Of a stretch of DNA of 64,000 bases, positions 37,415-46,885 are shown piece by piece. How positions within the stretch are numbered: the stretch's first letter is position 1; every line of letters starts with the position of its first letter. Source of the stretch: Pseudomonas sp. RIT288 (lineage in GTDB: Bacteria; Pseudomonadota; Gammaproteobacteria; Pseudomonadales; Pseudomonadaceae); assembly GCF_000631985.1 (NCBI RefSeq), contig NZ_JFYN01000001.1:310001-374000 (forward strand), given 5' to 3'. The notes beneath the pieces were generated by a model. That model was not told the DNA's origin, searched no databases, and saw nothing but the letters and a program-made list of their open reading frames with translations. Both the position numbers and the translations under genes were made by a program.

Positions 37415-38785
37415 ATGCAGAAAGAAACCGAAATCAAACTCCGCGTCAGCCGCGAAACCCTCGCTGCCCTGCGCGAGCACCCGCTACTGAAAAAACGCAA
37501 CAAGAATGGCTGGGAACGCCGTGAGTTGATGAACCAGTACTTCGACACCCCCGAGCGCGATCTGGCTCAGGCCAAAGTTGCCCTGCGCCTGCGCAAGGAC
37601 GGTGACGAAGTGATTCAGACCCTCAAGACCCGCGGCCAGAGTGTTGCCGGTCTGTCGGAGCGTAACGAGTACGACTGGAAGTTGCCCAAAGCCAAGCTCG
37701 ACGTGAAGAAACTCGACGGCGAATGCTGGCCCGAGTCGCTGGCCGAGCTGGACAAGAAAACCCTGAAGCCGATCTTCACCACCGATTTCGTCCGCGAGCG
37801 CGCGGAAATCGCCTGGGGCCGCGGCAAGGCCAAAGTGGTGATCGAAGCCGCGCTGGACCTTGGTCATGTGGTGGTCGGCAAACAGAAAGAAGAAATCTGC
37901 GAGCTGGAACTGGAACTGCGCGAAGGCGAGCCTGCCGCGCTGCTGGAACTGGCCGCCGAACTGGCCGAAACCCTGGCGCTGATGCCGTGCGACATCAGCA
38001 AGGCCGAGCGCGGCTACCGTCTGTACGACGCCAACAGCTACTCGCTGAGCCTGCCGGCGCCGCAACTGACGCCGGAAACCCCACTTGACGACGCCTTCGC
38101 CGCATTGGCCTGGCACTTGCTCGGCAGCAGCCAGCGTCTGGCCGAACAATATCGCTTCAACGGCCACTGGCGCCTGCTGCAGGACTGGGTCGAGAACCTC
38201 GCGGAAATGCGCGCCCTGCTCAGCAGCCTCGGCCAGGCGGCACCGCGTCCGGCGACTCACGACCTGCGCGTGGCGCTGGACGCACTGCTCGAAGACTGGC
38301 GCCCGCTGGTTCAGGTCGGTATCGAAGACGAAGACGTACGCAAGGCGGCGCCGGAGCAATTCCTTGAAGAACTGGAAGACCCGCGCTGGGGCCTGTTCTC
38401 GCTGACGGTTTCGCGCTGGCTGCTGGCCCGCACCTGGGCCGCCGAGCGCAACACCCGCGGCAATCGCCAGGGCGCCGCGCAACTGCACAGTTGGTTGCCG
38501 CGCATGCTGGGCGAGGAAGCCACGTCCCTGCAACTGCAGCGCTATCAGCAGCAGCCGGAAGATCTGGCCGAGCAACTGCCGCGCATCGAACGCATCCAGG
38601 TCTGGCTGCACCACGCGCGTAACGTGCTGGAGATCGCGGAAATGGATCGCCTGTACGGCGAGCTGAACAAACTGGCACAACTGGCCAACGAGCCGACGAT
38701 CACTGACGAACTGCTCGATGCGCGCAAGCAGCAGGCAATTGCGGTTTATCAGAATCGTGCGTGGAAAATGCTGCTGCGTATGTGA
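37415..38785 (+). CDS. CYTH-CHAD domain protein (inorganic triphosphatase-like)
   Basis: Protein of 456 residues. The CYTH domain starts at the N-terminus with the hallmark E4-x-E6-x-K8 (KETEIKLR), continuing through LRLRKDGDEVIQTLKTRG. A helical CHAD domain (about 210-440) follows, rich in conserved His/Lys/Arg. The E. coli homologue YgiF hydrolyses inorganic tripolyphosphate; CHAD domains bind polyphosphate. Divergent from argE. Both domains look complete. Confidence 0.9.
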   Translation: MQKETEIKLRVSRETLAALREHPLLKKRNKNGWERRELMNQYFDTPERDLAQAKVALRLRKDGDEVIQTLKTRGQSVAGLSERNEYDWKLPKAKLDVKKLDGECWPESLAELDKKTLKPIFTTDFVRERAEIAWGRGKAKVVIEAALDLGHVVVGKQKEEICELELELREGEPAALLELAAELAETLALMPCDISKAERGYRLYDANSYSLSLPAPQLTPETPLDDAFAALAWHLLGSSQRLAEQYRFNGHWRLLQDWVENLAEMRALLSSLGQAAPRPATHDLRVALDALLEDWRPLVQVGIEDEDVRKAAPEQFLEELEDPRWGLFSLTVSRWLLARTWAAERNTRGNRQGAAQLHSWLPRMLGEEATSLQLQRYQQQPEDLAEQLPRIERIQVWLHHARNVLEIAEMDRLYGELNKLAQLANEPTITDELLDARKQQAIAVYQNRAWKMLLRM

Positions 38786-38805
38786 TGCTCAGCAACACCT
38801 GAAAA

Positions 38806-38915
38806 CTGTGGCGAGGGAGCTTGCTCCCGCTGGAGGCCGAAGGACTCCCAAGTCCTGCAATTGCAGATTCTGGGGCCGCTTCGCAGCCCAGCGGGAGCAA
38901 GCTCCCTCGCCACAG
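38806..38915. repeat. REP family C inverted pair
   Basis: Arms TGTGGCGAGGGAGCTTGCTC and its complement flank a centre with GGCCGAAGGACT and GGGGCCGCTTCGC. Between the convergent CYTH and Lrp-family genes. A second copy lies at 51005-51114. Confidence 0.88.
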
Positions 38916-38921
38916 AGGCCA

Positions 38922-39392
38922 TCAACGCATGACCGGGAGGCTGGTCGTCGACTTGATCTCCGACAATGCCACAATCGAATTCACTTCCTGAATCCCCGGC
39001 ACCAGCGACAGTTTCTCGAAGAAAAACCGCTCATACGCCTCGATGTCCGCCGCGACAATCCGCAACAGAAAATCCACCGCGCCCATCAGCACATAACACT
39101 CCAGCACTTCCGGAAAGCCGCGAATCGCCTCGGTGAATTCGGTGAAGTTCGATCGCCCGTGGGCGTTGAGTTTGATCTCGGCAAAGATCTGCGTGTTCAG
39201 GCCGATCTTCTTGCGATCGAGCAAGGTCACCTGCCCGCGAATGATCCCCTCCTCTTTCATCCGCTGAATCCGCCGCCAGCACGGTGATTGCGACAGGCCG
39301 ACCTGCTCGGCGATCTGTGCGCTGGACAGCGAAGCGTCCTCCTGCAGCAGGGCGAGAATGCGCCGGTCGTAGCTGTCCAGCTCGCTATGCAT
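38922..39392 (-). CDS. Lrp/AsnC family transcriptional regulator
   Basis: Protein of 156 residues. The HTH (LDSYDRRILALLQEDASLSSAQIAEQVGLSQSPCWRRIQRM) is followed by a RAM/ACT effector domain ending near SIVALSEIKSTTSLP. The ATG at 39392 with TGAGGA upstream is preferred; the track-like extension starts at TTG. It is divergent from a small ACT-like protein, which it may control. Lrp-family members sense amino acids. The true regulon is unknown. Confidence 0.9.
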   Translation of the reverse strand: MHSELDSYDRRILALLQEDASLSSAQIAEQVGLSQSPCWRRIQRMKEEGIIRGQVTLLDRKKIGLNTQIFAEIKLNAHGRSNFTEFTEAIRGFPEVLECYVLMGAVDFLLRIVAADIEAYERFFFEKLSLVPGIQEVNSIVALSEIKSTTSLPVMR

Positions 39393-39518
39393 AACCAATC
39401 CTCAATATGATCATTTTCCGAATTGTTCTTGTCGAGTAATCCGCCAATCCGCTCATCTTAGACAAGAAATGCCCGGCATCGAATGTAAAAATTCCCCCAC
39501 TGACTCTGGAGACCGGAC

Positions 39519-39857
39519 ATGCCTCACCTCGAAGCCGTGAATACCCCCGCGCCCCGCGCCGATGTGTGGAACGTCAACAACGCGCACTGCTGCGCGCGTT
39601 ATCAGTTGCTCGCCGAAGCCGAACCGGATCTGCCGGTGCGGGTGCTGAACCTGTTCGCACTGCAGTTCCTCACGCCGCAGCAGGTCCACGTCGAGCGGCT
39701 CGACGATCTGCTGTCGATCGATATCGTCATTGATGGTCTGAGCTGGCATCGTGCCGAGGTGATCGCGGAAAAACTTCGTAACCTGATCAGCGTCTGCTCG
39801 GTGAACCTGCAAGACGCCGACACGGCGTGGGCTGCGTCAGCCCAAGCGGCGGGCTGA
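39519..39857 (+). CDS. Stand-alone ACT-like small protein
   Basis: Protein of 112 residues. From about residue 25 the pattern (CCARYQLLAEAEPDLPVRVLNLFALQFL ... SIDIVIDGL ... HRAEVIAEKLRNLISVCSVNL) matches the beta-alpha-beta-beta-alpha-beta order of an ACT domain. No catalytic domain is fused. Such free ACT proteins (for example IlvM-like small subunits) often regulate a partner enzyme. No partner is nearby except the divergent Lrp-type regulator, itself with an ACT-type effector domain. Not a recognised named gene. Confidence 0.72.
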   Translation: MPHLEAVNTPAPRADVWNVNNAHCCARYQLLAEAEPDLPVRVLNLFALQFLTPQQVHVERLDDLLSIDIVIDGLSWHRAEVIAEKLRNLISVCSVNLQDADTAWAASAQAAG

Positions 39858-39947
39858 CAAATCCGGCAACGGCTTTGTCGGGTAGTGGCCCAACGGTCGG
39901 CAGGGCCACGACTATCCTTTGCGAACTGTCGTTCAAAAGGAGCCCGC

Positions 39948-41732
39948 ATGCCCGTTCAACTCGCCACTCAGGACCGCTGGCTGGATCTCAACGATGTATT
40001 GCGTGAGCTGGTTGCCCAAGGCTTTATCAGCCAGGATTCGGCGGAGCAGGCGCTCAATGCCCGGCGGCGCCACGCGACCCACGGCCAGCAGCATCCGCTG
40101 GAATTCATCGCCAGCCAGCAACTGGATGACCTCAGCCGTCCGGGCAAACATCTGGATCTGGAAAGCCTGACCCTGTGGCTGGCGCAGCAGGCCGGTCAGC
40201 CGTACATGCGCATCGACCCGTTGAAGATCAACGTTGCGGCAATCACCCCGCTGATGTCCTACGCCTTTGCCCAGCGCCACAAGATTCTTGCGGTAGCGGT
40301 CGACCGTGACGCCGTGGTCGTCGCCAGCGCCCAGCCCTACGTCACCGGCTGGGAGGCTGACCTGACCCACGTGCTGAAGTTGCCGATCAAACGGGTCGTC
40401 GCCAACCCGGTGGACATCCAGCGCTTCAGCGTCGAGTTCTTCCGCCTGGCCAAATCGGTCAGCGGCGCCAGCAATGCCGACGCGCAGAGCGGCAACCTCG
40501 GCAACTTCGAACAACTGCTCAACCTCGGCGCCAGTGATCAGGAGCCGGACGCCAACGACGCGCACATCGTCAACATTGTCGACTGGCTGTTCCAGTACGC
40601 CTTCCAGCAGCGCGCCAGTGATATCCACATCGAACCGCGCCGCGAACAGGGCACCGTGCGTTTCCGCATCGACGGCGTGCTGCACAACGTCTATCAATTC
40701 CCGCCGCAGGTGACCATGGCGATCGTCAGCCGCCTGAAAAGCCTCGGGCGGATGAACGTCGCCGAGAAGCGCAAACCCCAGGACGGCCGGGTCAAGACCA
40801 AGACCCCGGACGGCGGCGAGGTGGAGCTGCGGCTCTCAACGCTGCCCACCGCGTTTGGCGAAAAAATGGTCATGCGGATTTTTGACCCGGAAGTGCTGCT
40901 CAAGGACTTCGATCAGTTGGGCTTTTCCGCCGACGACCTGCGCCGCTGGCAGGACATGACCCGCCAGCCCAACGGCATCATCCTGGTCACCGGGCCCACT
41001 GGTTCGGGCAAGACCACCACGCTGTACACCACGCTGAAGAAACTGGCGACGCCGGAAATCAACCTCTGCACCATCGAAGACCCGATCGAAATGGTCGAGC
41101 CGGCGTTCAACCAGATGCAAGTGCAGCACAACATCGACCTGAGCTTCGCCGCCGGCGTGCGTGCGCTGATGCGGCAAGACCCGGACATCATCATGATCGG
41201 CGAGATCCGTGACCTGGAGACCGCGGAAATGGCGATTCAGGCTGCTCTCACCGGCCATCTGGTGCTGTCGACCCTGCACACCAACGATGCCCCCAGCGCG
41301 ATCAGTCGCCTGCTGGAACTCGGCGTGCCGCACTATCTGATCAAAGCCACGGTGCTCGGGGTCATGGCTCAGCGTCTGGTGCGCACCCTGTGCCCGCACT
41401 GCAAGGCGCCGCTGACGCTGGAAGAGGAAGACTGGCAGACCCTGACCCGCCCGTGGCAGGCGCCGCTGCCGGGCAATGCGCAACGGGCGATCGGTTGCCT
41501 GGAATGTCGCGACACCGGTTATCGCGGACGCGCCGGGGTCTACGAAATCATGCAGTTGAGCGATAACCTCAAAGCGCTCATCACCCCGGACACCGACCTC
41601 ACCGCCATCCGCCGGCAAGCGTTCAAGGAAGGCATGCGCAGCCTGCGCCTGTCGGGCGCGCAGAAGGTCGCGGCGGGGCTTACCACCCTTGAAGAAGTGC
41701 TGCGGGTGACCCCGCAGAGCGAGCAGAAATAG
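39948..41732 (+). CDS. GspE/PulE-type secretion ATPase, orphan
   Basis: Protein of 594 residues, complete for the family. A GspE N-terminal domain precedes the ATPase. Walker A is GPTGSGKTT with K355; ASP-box residues lie in TIEDPIEMVEPAFNQMQV, Walker B in IIMIGEIRDLETAEMA. A tetracysteine zinc site is C482/C485 and C517/C520. It would power a type II secretion or pilus system, but no other secretion gene is seen in the window. In PAO1 a similar orphan (PA5210) lies near gcvP1. The start at 39948 has AGGAG upstream. Confidence 0.9.
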   Translation: MPVQLATQDRWLDLNDVLRELVAQGFISQDSAEQALNARRRHATHGQQHPLEFIASQQLDDLSRPGKHLDLESLTLWLAQQAGQPYMRIDPLKINVAAITPLMSYAFAQRHKILAVAVDRDAVVVASAQPYVTGWEADLTHVLKLPIKRVVANPVDIQRFSVEFFRLAKSVSGASNADAQSGNLGNFEQLLNLGASDQEPDANDAHIVNIVDWLFQYAFQQRASDIHIEPRREQGTVRFRIDGVLHNVYQFPPQVTMAIVSRLKSLGRMNVAEKRKPQDGRVKTKTPDGGEVELRLSTLPTAFGEKMVMRIFDPEVLLKDFDQLGFSADDLRRWQDMTRQPNGIILVTGPTGSGKTTTLYTTLKKLATPEINLCTIEDPIEMVEPAFNQMQVQHNIDLSFAAGVRALMRQDPDIIMIGEIRDLETAEMAIQAALTGHLVLSTLHTNDAPSAISRLLELGVPHYLIKATVLGVMAQRLVRTLCPHCKAPLTLEEEDWQTLTRPWQAPLPGNAQRAIGCLECRDTGYRGRAGVYEIMQLSDNLKALITPDTDLTAIRRQAFKEGMRSLRLSGAQKVAAGLTTLEEVLRVTPQSEQK

Positions 41733-41800
41733 ACCACTACGGAACCGGATCGGCGAATCGTTATCCAACGCCGTAGTTAACCCCCAGGAGTCACTCAATC

Positions 41801-42118
41801 ATGCGTCTCAAACTTGCTGTCGCTACCCTTGCCTTGCTGTCCCTTCCCGTTGGTTCAGCGATGGCCGACAGCTTTTGGCGTAACGTCATTTCGTCCGGCG
41901 CCACCACCGGTTCGACCTACCTGACCTTCAAGGATCACAAGCTGATCGTTGCCGCACAGGACGATGCCGGCAGCTTCGTCGCCAGCGATGGCGGCATCCG
42001 TGGGCCGTACCTGGAAGCAGCCATGCAGAAAGTCCGCGCCGACAATCCAGGCCTGCAGGCCACGGACATGGAACTGGCGAATGCGATTCTGGCGAAGAAC
42101 GCAGTAGCCTCCGAGTAA
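41801..42118 (+). CDS. DUF2388 domain-containing secreted protein
   Basis: Protein of 105 residues with a signal peptide (cut near AMA, about residue 22). The mature part DSFWRNVISSGATTGSTYLTFKDHKLIVAAQDDAGSFVASDGGIRG is the DUF2388 hallmark. Small periplasmic protein found mostly in Pseudomonas, with no known function. AGGAG precedes the ATG. Followed by a REP pair. Confidence 0.85.
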   Translation: MRLKLAVATLALLSLPVGSAMADSFWRNVISSGATTGSTYLTFKDHKLIVAAQDDAGSFVASDGGIRGPYLEAAMQKVRADNPGLQATDMELANAILAKNAVASE

Positions 42119-42124
42119 AAAATC

Positions 42125-42192
42125 AAAAGATCGCAGCCTTCGGCAGCTCCTACAGGAATCAGTGTAGGAGCTGCCGAAGGCTGCGATCTTTT
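42125..42192. repeat. REP family A inverted pair
   Basis: Between the convergent DUF2388 gene and gcvP. Both arms carry CTGCCGAAGGCTGC. The stem is nearly perfect. Confidence 0.9.
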
Positions 42193-42196
42193 GCTT

Positions 42197-45070
42197 TCAG
42201 CGGTAATCGTCCACCGGGACGCAGGCACAAAACAGATTGCGATCCCCATAAACGTTATCCACCCGATTCACCGCCGGCCAATACTTGTGCGCCTTGGTGT
42301 GTGCATCCGGGGTAATGCCCTGTTCGATGCTGTAAGGCCGTTCCCAGACTCCGATGACATCCGCCAAGGTATGCGGAGCACGCTTGAGCGGGTTGTCTTC
42401 CGCCGGCCAGTTGCCGTTCTGCACTTCGGTGATTTCTGCTCGAATGCTCAGCATGGCGCCGATAAAGCGGTCCAGTTCGGCCTTTGATTCGCTCTCGGTC
42501 GGCTCGACCATTAACGTCCCCGGTACCGGGAAAGACATGGTCGGCGCATGGAAGCCGTAGTCCATCAGGCGCTTGGCGACGTCTTCTTCGCTGATCCCGG
42601 TCTGCGCTTTCAACGGCCGCAGGTCGAGAATGCATTCATGGGCCACCCGCCCGTTGCGTCCGGTGTAGAGCACCGGGAATGCGCCGGATAAATGCTGCGC
42701 CAGATAGTTCGCCGCAAGGATCGCCACTTCGCTGGCATCCGCCAGTTGCGGCCCCATCATCGCGATGTACATCCAGCTGATCGGCAAAATGCTCGCGCTG
42801 CCCCACGGCGCCGCACTGACCGCGCCGTTCTGCGGCAACGGGCCGTCAATCGGCACCACCGGGTGATTGGCAACGAACGGCGCCAGATGCGCACGAATGC
42901 CAATCGGCCCCATGCCCGGCCCGCCACCGCCGTGGGGGATGCAGAACGTCTTGTGCAGGTTCATATGCGACACATCGGCACCGATGTCCGCCGGCCGCGC
43001 CAGCCCGACCTGTGCATTGAGATTGGCGCCGTCCATGTACACCTGCCCGCCGTGCCGGTGGATCACTTCGCAGATTTCGCTGATACCCTCCTCGTACACA
43101 CCATGGGTCGACGGATAGGTCGCCATCAGGCACGACAACTTGTCCCCCGCCTCGGCAGCCTTGGTTTTCAGGTCGTCCAGATCAACGTTGCCGGCCTCGT
43201 CGCACTCGACGATCACCACGCGCATCCCGGCCATTTGCGCCGAGGCCGGGTTGGTGCCGTGAGCCGAGGATGGAATCAGGCAGATATCCCGCGCGCCCTG
43301 CTGCCGACTCTCGTGATATTTGCGAATCGCCAGCAGCCCGGCGTACTCGCCCTGGGCTCCGGAATTCGGTTGCATGCAGATCGCATCGAACCCGGTGATC
43401 GCGCACAACCAGCGCTCCAGTTCTTCGATCATCAAGGTGTAACCGACCGCCTGTTCCCGCGGCGCGAACGGGTGCAGGTTGGCGAACTGTGGCCAGGTGA
43501 TCGGGATCATCTCGCTGGTAGCGTTGAGCTTCATGGTGCAGGAGCCCAGCGGGATCATCGACTGGTTGAGCGCCAGATCCTTGTTCTCCAGTTGCTTGAG
43601 GTAGCGCAGCATCTCGGTTTCGCTGTGATGCGCGTTGAACACCGGATGGCGCAGGTACGGCGTGTTGCGCTGCAGGTGGTCGGGAATGCCGGAAACCAGC
43701 GCTTGCGCATCAATGTCGTCGACGTTCAGCCCATGATCGGCGCCCAGCAGCACATCGAACAGTTTGGCCACCGTGTTTTCATCGCAAGTCTCGTCGAGAC
43801 TCAAGCCGACTCGGCCACGGCCGAGAATCCGCAGGTTGATCTGCGCGGCGCGGGCGCTGTCGATGATCGCGCTCTGCGCACCGCCAACCTCCAGCGTGAG
43901 GGTGTCGAAAAACTGCCCGTTGACCCGCGCAATACCATGACGCTCAAGGCCCGCCGCCAGGATGCAGGTCAAGCGGTGCACGCGCTGGGCGATGCGTTTC
44001 AAGCCTTGCGGCCCGTGATACACCGCGTAGCAACTGGCGATGTTGGCGAGCAGCACCTGCGCGGTGCAGATGTTCGAATTGGCCTTCTCGCGGCGAATAT
44101 GTTGCTCGCGAGTTTGCAGGGCCATGCGCAGCGCGACGTTACCGCGAGCGTCTTTCGACACGCCGATGATCCGCCCCGGAATCGCCCGTTTGTACTCCTC
44201 GCGGCTGGCAAAAAACGCCGCATGCGGGCCACCGTAGCCCATCGGTACACCAAAGCGCTGGGACGAGCCAAACACCACATCCGCGCCCAGTTCACCCGGC
44301 GGCGTCAGCAGCAACAGGCTCAACAAATCCGTTGCCACACAGGCCAGCGCCTGCTGCGCGTGCAACTGATCGATGACCGGACGCAGGTCACGGATCTCGC
44401 CGTGGGTGTCGGGATACTGCAGCAACGCGCCGAATACCTGATGCTGGCTGAGGTTATCCACAGCATCGATGATCAGCTCGAAGCCGAAACCTTCGGCGCG
44501 GGTCTGCACCACGGAGATGGTCTGCGGATGACAGTTCTCGTCGACGAAAAACAGGTTGCTCCTGGACTTCGCCACGCGTTTGGCCAGCGCCATGGCTTCC
44601 GCCGCGGCGGTGGCTTCGTCGAGCAACGAAGCGTTGGCCAGTTCAAGCCCGGTGAGGTCGATGGTCAGTTGCTGAAAATTCAGCAGTGCTTCGAGACGGC
44701 CTTGGGCGATCTCCGGTTGATACGGGGTGTAGGCGGTGTACCAGCCGGGATTTTCCAGCACGTTGCGCAGGATGACGGTTGGCGTCAGCGTGCCGTGGTA
44801 ACCCATGCCGATCAGGCTGGTCCACACCTGGTTCTGCTCGGCGTAACCGCGCAGCTTGGCCAGCGCCGCCTGCTCATCAAGGGCCGGCGGCAAATCCAGT
44901 GCCCGATTCAGCCGAATGGCCGGCGGCACCGTCTGCTCGATCAGTTCAACCCGGCTGCCGAGGCCGAGGCTGTCGAGCATCGCCTGTTGTTCCGCGGCGT
45001 CGGGGCCCAAATGGCGGCGCAGGAAGGCTTCGGGGTCGCGTAACTGGCTCAAGGATGGCAACTGGGACAT
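42197..45070 (-). CDS. gcvP: Glycine dehydrogenase (decarboxylating), P-protein
   Basis: Protein of 957 residues, the full fused homodimeric form. The PLP lysine is K707 within [21 protein letters not shown]. The N-terminal [17 protein letters not shown] and the C-terminal [14 protein letters not shown] regions are complete. It decarboxylates glycine and passes the aminomethyl group to lipoylated GcvH. gcvH and gcvT lie further to the right with an aminotransferase gene between, so gcvP has its own promoter region. The 156-bp gap upstream is shared with the divergent aminotransferase. Confidence 0.97.
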   Translation of the reverse strand: MSQLPSLSQLRDPEAFLRRHLGPDAAEQQAMLDSLGLGSRVELIEQTVPPAIRLNRALDLPPALDEQAALAKLRGYAEQNQVWTSLIGMGYHGTLTPTVILRNVLENPGWYTAYTPYQPEIAQGRLEALLNFQQLTIDLTGLELANASLLDEATAAAEAMALAKRVAKSRSNLFFVDENCHPQTISVVQTRAEGFGFELIIDAVDNLSQHQVFGALLQYPDTHGEIRDLRPVIDQLHAQQALACVATDLLSLLLLTPPGELGADVVFGSSQRFGVPMGYGGPHAAFFASREEYKRAIPGRIIGVSKDARGNVALRMALQTREQHIRREKANSNICTAQVLLANIASCYAVYHGPQGLKRIAQRVHRLTCILAAGLERHGIARVNGQFFDTLTLEVGGAQSAIIDSARAAQINLRILGRGRVGLSLDETCDENTVAKLFDVLLGADHGLNVDDIDAQALVSGIPDHLQRNTPYLRHPVFNAHHSETEMLRYLKQLENKDLALNQSMIPLGSCTMKLNATSEMIPITWPQFANLHPFAPREQAVGYTLMIEELERWLCAITGFDAICMQPNSGAQGEYAGLLAIRKYHESRQQGARDICLIPSSAHGTNPASAQMAGMRVVIVECDEAGNVDLDDLKTKAAEAGDKLSCLMATYPSTHGVYEEGISEICEVIHRHGGQVYMDGANLNAQVGLARPADIGADVSHMNLHKTFCIPHGGGGPGMGPIGIRAHLAPFVANHPVVPIDGPLPQNGAVSAAPWGSASILPISWMYIAMMGPQLADASEVAILAANYLAQHLSGAFPVLYTGRNGRVAHECILDLRPLKAQTGISEEDVAKRLMDYGFHAPTMSFPVPGTLMVEPTESESKAELDRFIGAMLSIRAEITEVQNGNWPAEDNPLKRAPHTLADVIGVWERPYSIEQGITPDAHTKAHKYWPAVNRVDNVYGDRNLFCACVPVDDYR

Positions 45071-45226
45071 GACGGGCTCTCTCTTGGCTGGCGCTCGGCG
45101 TCAATGCAACACGGTCAAACCAGCATAGCAGCCGATACCGACGCGCACGGCTTGGCGGCGGCAGGGCTTCCGGGGCATGCTGTAGCGCCTGCATCAGGCG
45201 TCCAACTGTCGGATGATCGAATCCCA

Positions 45227-46366
45227 ATGAGCCAACTGCCGTTCCTGCCGTTTTCCAAACCTGTCATTGATGAAGCCACGATTGCCGCCGTCGGCGATGT
45301 GCTGCGTTCCGGCTGGATCACCAGCGGGCCGAAGGTCCAGGCCTTTGAAGCACAGCTATCGGAATACTTCGGCGGGCGCCCGGTGCGCACCTTCAACTCC
45401 GGCACCTGCACCATGGAAATCGCCCTGCGCATCGCCGGTATCGGGCCGGGTGACGAAGTGATCACCACGCCGATTTCCTGGGTCGCCACCGCCAACGTGA
45501 TTCTCGAAGTCGGCGCCACCCCGGTGTTCGCCGACATCGATCCGGTGACCCGCAACATTGATCTGGACAAGCTCGAAGCGGCGATCACCCCCCGCACCAA
45601 AGCGCTGATTCCGGTGTACCTCGCCGGCCTTCCGGTGGACATGGAGCGCTTGTACGCCATCGCCCGCAAACACAATCTGCGCATCGTCGAAGACGCCGCT
45701 CAGGCGCTGGGTTCGAGCTGGAACGGTCAGCGTATCGGCGCCACGGGGGATTTTGTGTCCTTCAGTTTTCAGGCGAACAAGAACGTCACCTGCTCCGAGG
45801 GCGGCTGCCTGGTGCTGAACACCCCGGAAGAAGCACGGCTGGCGGAGAAGTACCGCCTGCAGGGCGTGACCCGCAACGGCTTCGACGGCCTGGACGTCGA
45901 CGTGCTCGGCGGCAAGTTCAACATGACCGATGTCGCCGCGACCATCGGCCTGGGTCAATTCGCCCACATCGAGGCGCTGACCGCCCATCGTCAGGAACTG
46001 GCCCGGCACTACTTCAAATGTTTTGGCGCTGACTTCGAAGCGACCTATGGCGCCCAACTGCCACCGGCGGACTTCACCCAGAGCAACTGGCACCTGTTCC
46101 AGCTGGTGCTGCCGGAGCGCACGGACGGCTTGCCGGCCCGCGCTACGTTCATGGAACAGATGCAGGCACACGGCATCGGCATCGGCTATCACTACCCGCC
46201 GATCCATTTGCTGAGCCTGTACCGCGAGCGCGGTTTCAAGGAAGGGATGTTGCCGGTGGCCGAACGGATCGGGCGACTGATCGTGTCGCTGCCGATGTTC
46301 ACCACCATGACCAAGGACGATGTCGAACGTTCGGTGGCGGCGGTGAAAGCCGTATTGAAGCCCTGA
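45227..46366 (+). CDS. DegT/DnrJ/EryC1 (ArnB-like) sugar aminotransferase
   Basis: Protein of 379 residues, PLP-dependent nucleotide-sugar aminotransferase fold. The PLP lysine is K185 in SFQANKNVTCSEGG, very like ArnB/WecE enzymes. The opening FLPFSKPVIDEATIAAVGDVLRSGWITSGPKV is typical of the ArnB group. Such enzymes transaminate a UDP-4-keto sugar. The arn operon is not around it; the gene sits alone between gcvP and gcvH. The start at 45227 fits the family; the open frame extends upstream without resemblance. The substrate is not established. Confidence 0.86.
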   Translation: MSQLPFLPFSKPVIDEATIAAVGDVLRSGWITSGPKVQAFEAQLSEYFGGRPVRTFNSGTCTMEIALRIAGIGPGDEVITTPISWVATANVILEVGATPVFADIDPVTRNIDLDKLEAAITPRTKALIPVYLAGLPVDMERLYAIARKHNLRIVEDAAQALGSSWNGQRIGATGDFVSFSFQANKNVTCSEGGCLVLNTPEEARLAEKYRLQGVTRNGFDGLDVDVLGGKFNMTDVAATIGLGQFAHIEALTAHRQELARHYFKCFGADFEATYGAQLPPADFTQSNWHLFQLVLPERTDGLPARATFMEQMQAHGIGIGYHYPPIHLLSLYRERGFKEGMLPVAERIGRLIVSLPMFTTMTKDDVERSVAAVKAVLKP

Positions 46367-46371
46367 CCAAT

Positions 46372-46443
46372 GCAGGAGCTGCCGCAGGCTGCGATCTTTT
46401 GCTCTTGTCTTTAAAAGATCGCAGCCTGCGGCAGCTCCTACAG
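46372..46443. repeat. REP family A inverted pair (reverse topology)
   Basis: Outer GCAGGAG ends with the GATCTTTTG sides inward, between the convergent aminotransferase gene and gcvH, starting only six bases past the upstream stop. Confidence 0.88.
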
Positions 46444-46453
46444 GGGGCGAGGA

Positions 46454-46837
46454 TTACTCGCCGATCGCAGCCTTGTAGGCGGCAGCGTCCAGCAGTTTTT
46501 CCAGCTCGGCCTTGTCGGTTGGCTTGAGCTTGAAGATCCAGGACTTGTAAGAATCGTTGTTCAGCTCTTCCGGCGAGTCGGCCAGCGCTTCGTTGATCGC
46601 AATCACTTCGCCGCTGATCGGCGAGTAGATGTCGGACGCCGCTTTCACCGATTCAACCACACCAGCGACATCACCGGCAGCAAACACCGTGCCCACTTCA
46701 GTCAACTCGACGAACACCACATCGCCCAGCGCTTCCTGCGCGTGATCGCTGATGCCCACGGTAACGGTGCCGTCGGCTTCCAGACGTGCCCACTCATGAC
46801 TTTCGGCAAAACGCAGTTCAGCGGGGATATTGCTCAT
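46454..46837 (-). CDS. gcvH: Glycine cleavage system H protein
   Basis: Protein of 127 residues. The lipoyl-attachment lysine is K65 in [14 protein letters not shown]. It carries the aminomethyl group from GcvP to GcvT. The start at 46837 gives the family N-terminus ([16 protein letters not shown]) and is preceded by GAGGAC. It lies 48 bp after gcvT on the same strand and so is likely cotranscribed with it. Confidence 0.96.
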   Translation of the reverse strand: MSNIPAELRFAESHEWARLEADGTVTVGISDHAQEALGDVVFVELTEVGTVFAAGDVAGVVESVKAASDIYSPISGEVIAINEALADSPEELNNDSYKSWIFKLKPTDKAELEKLLDAAAYKAAIGE

Positions 46838-46885
46838 GCTCGGTGTCCTCAAGAAATTGTCAGCGGTCAGGCCCGCCGGAAAAGG

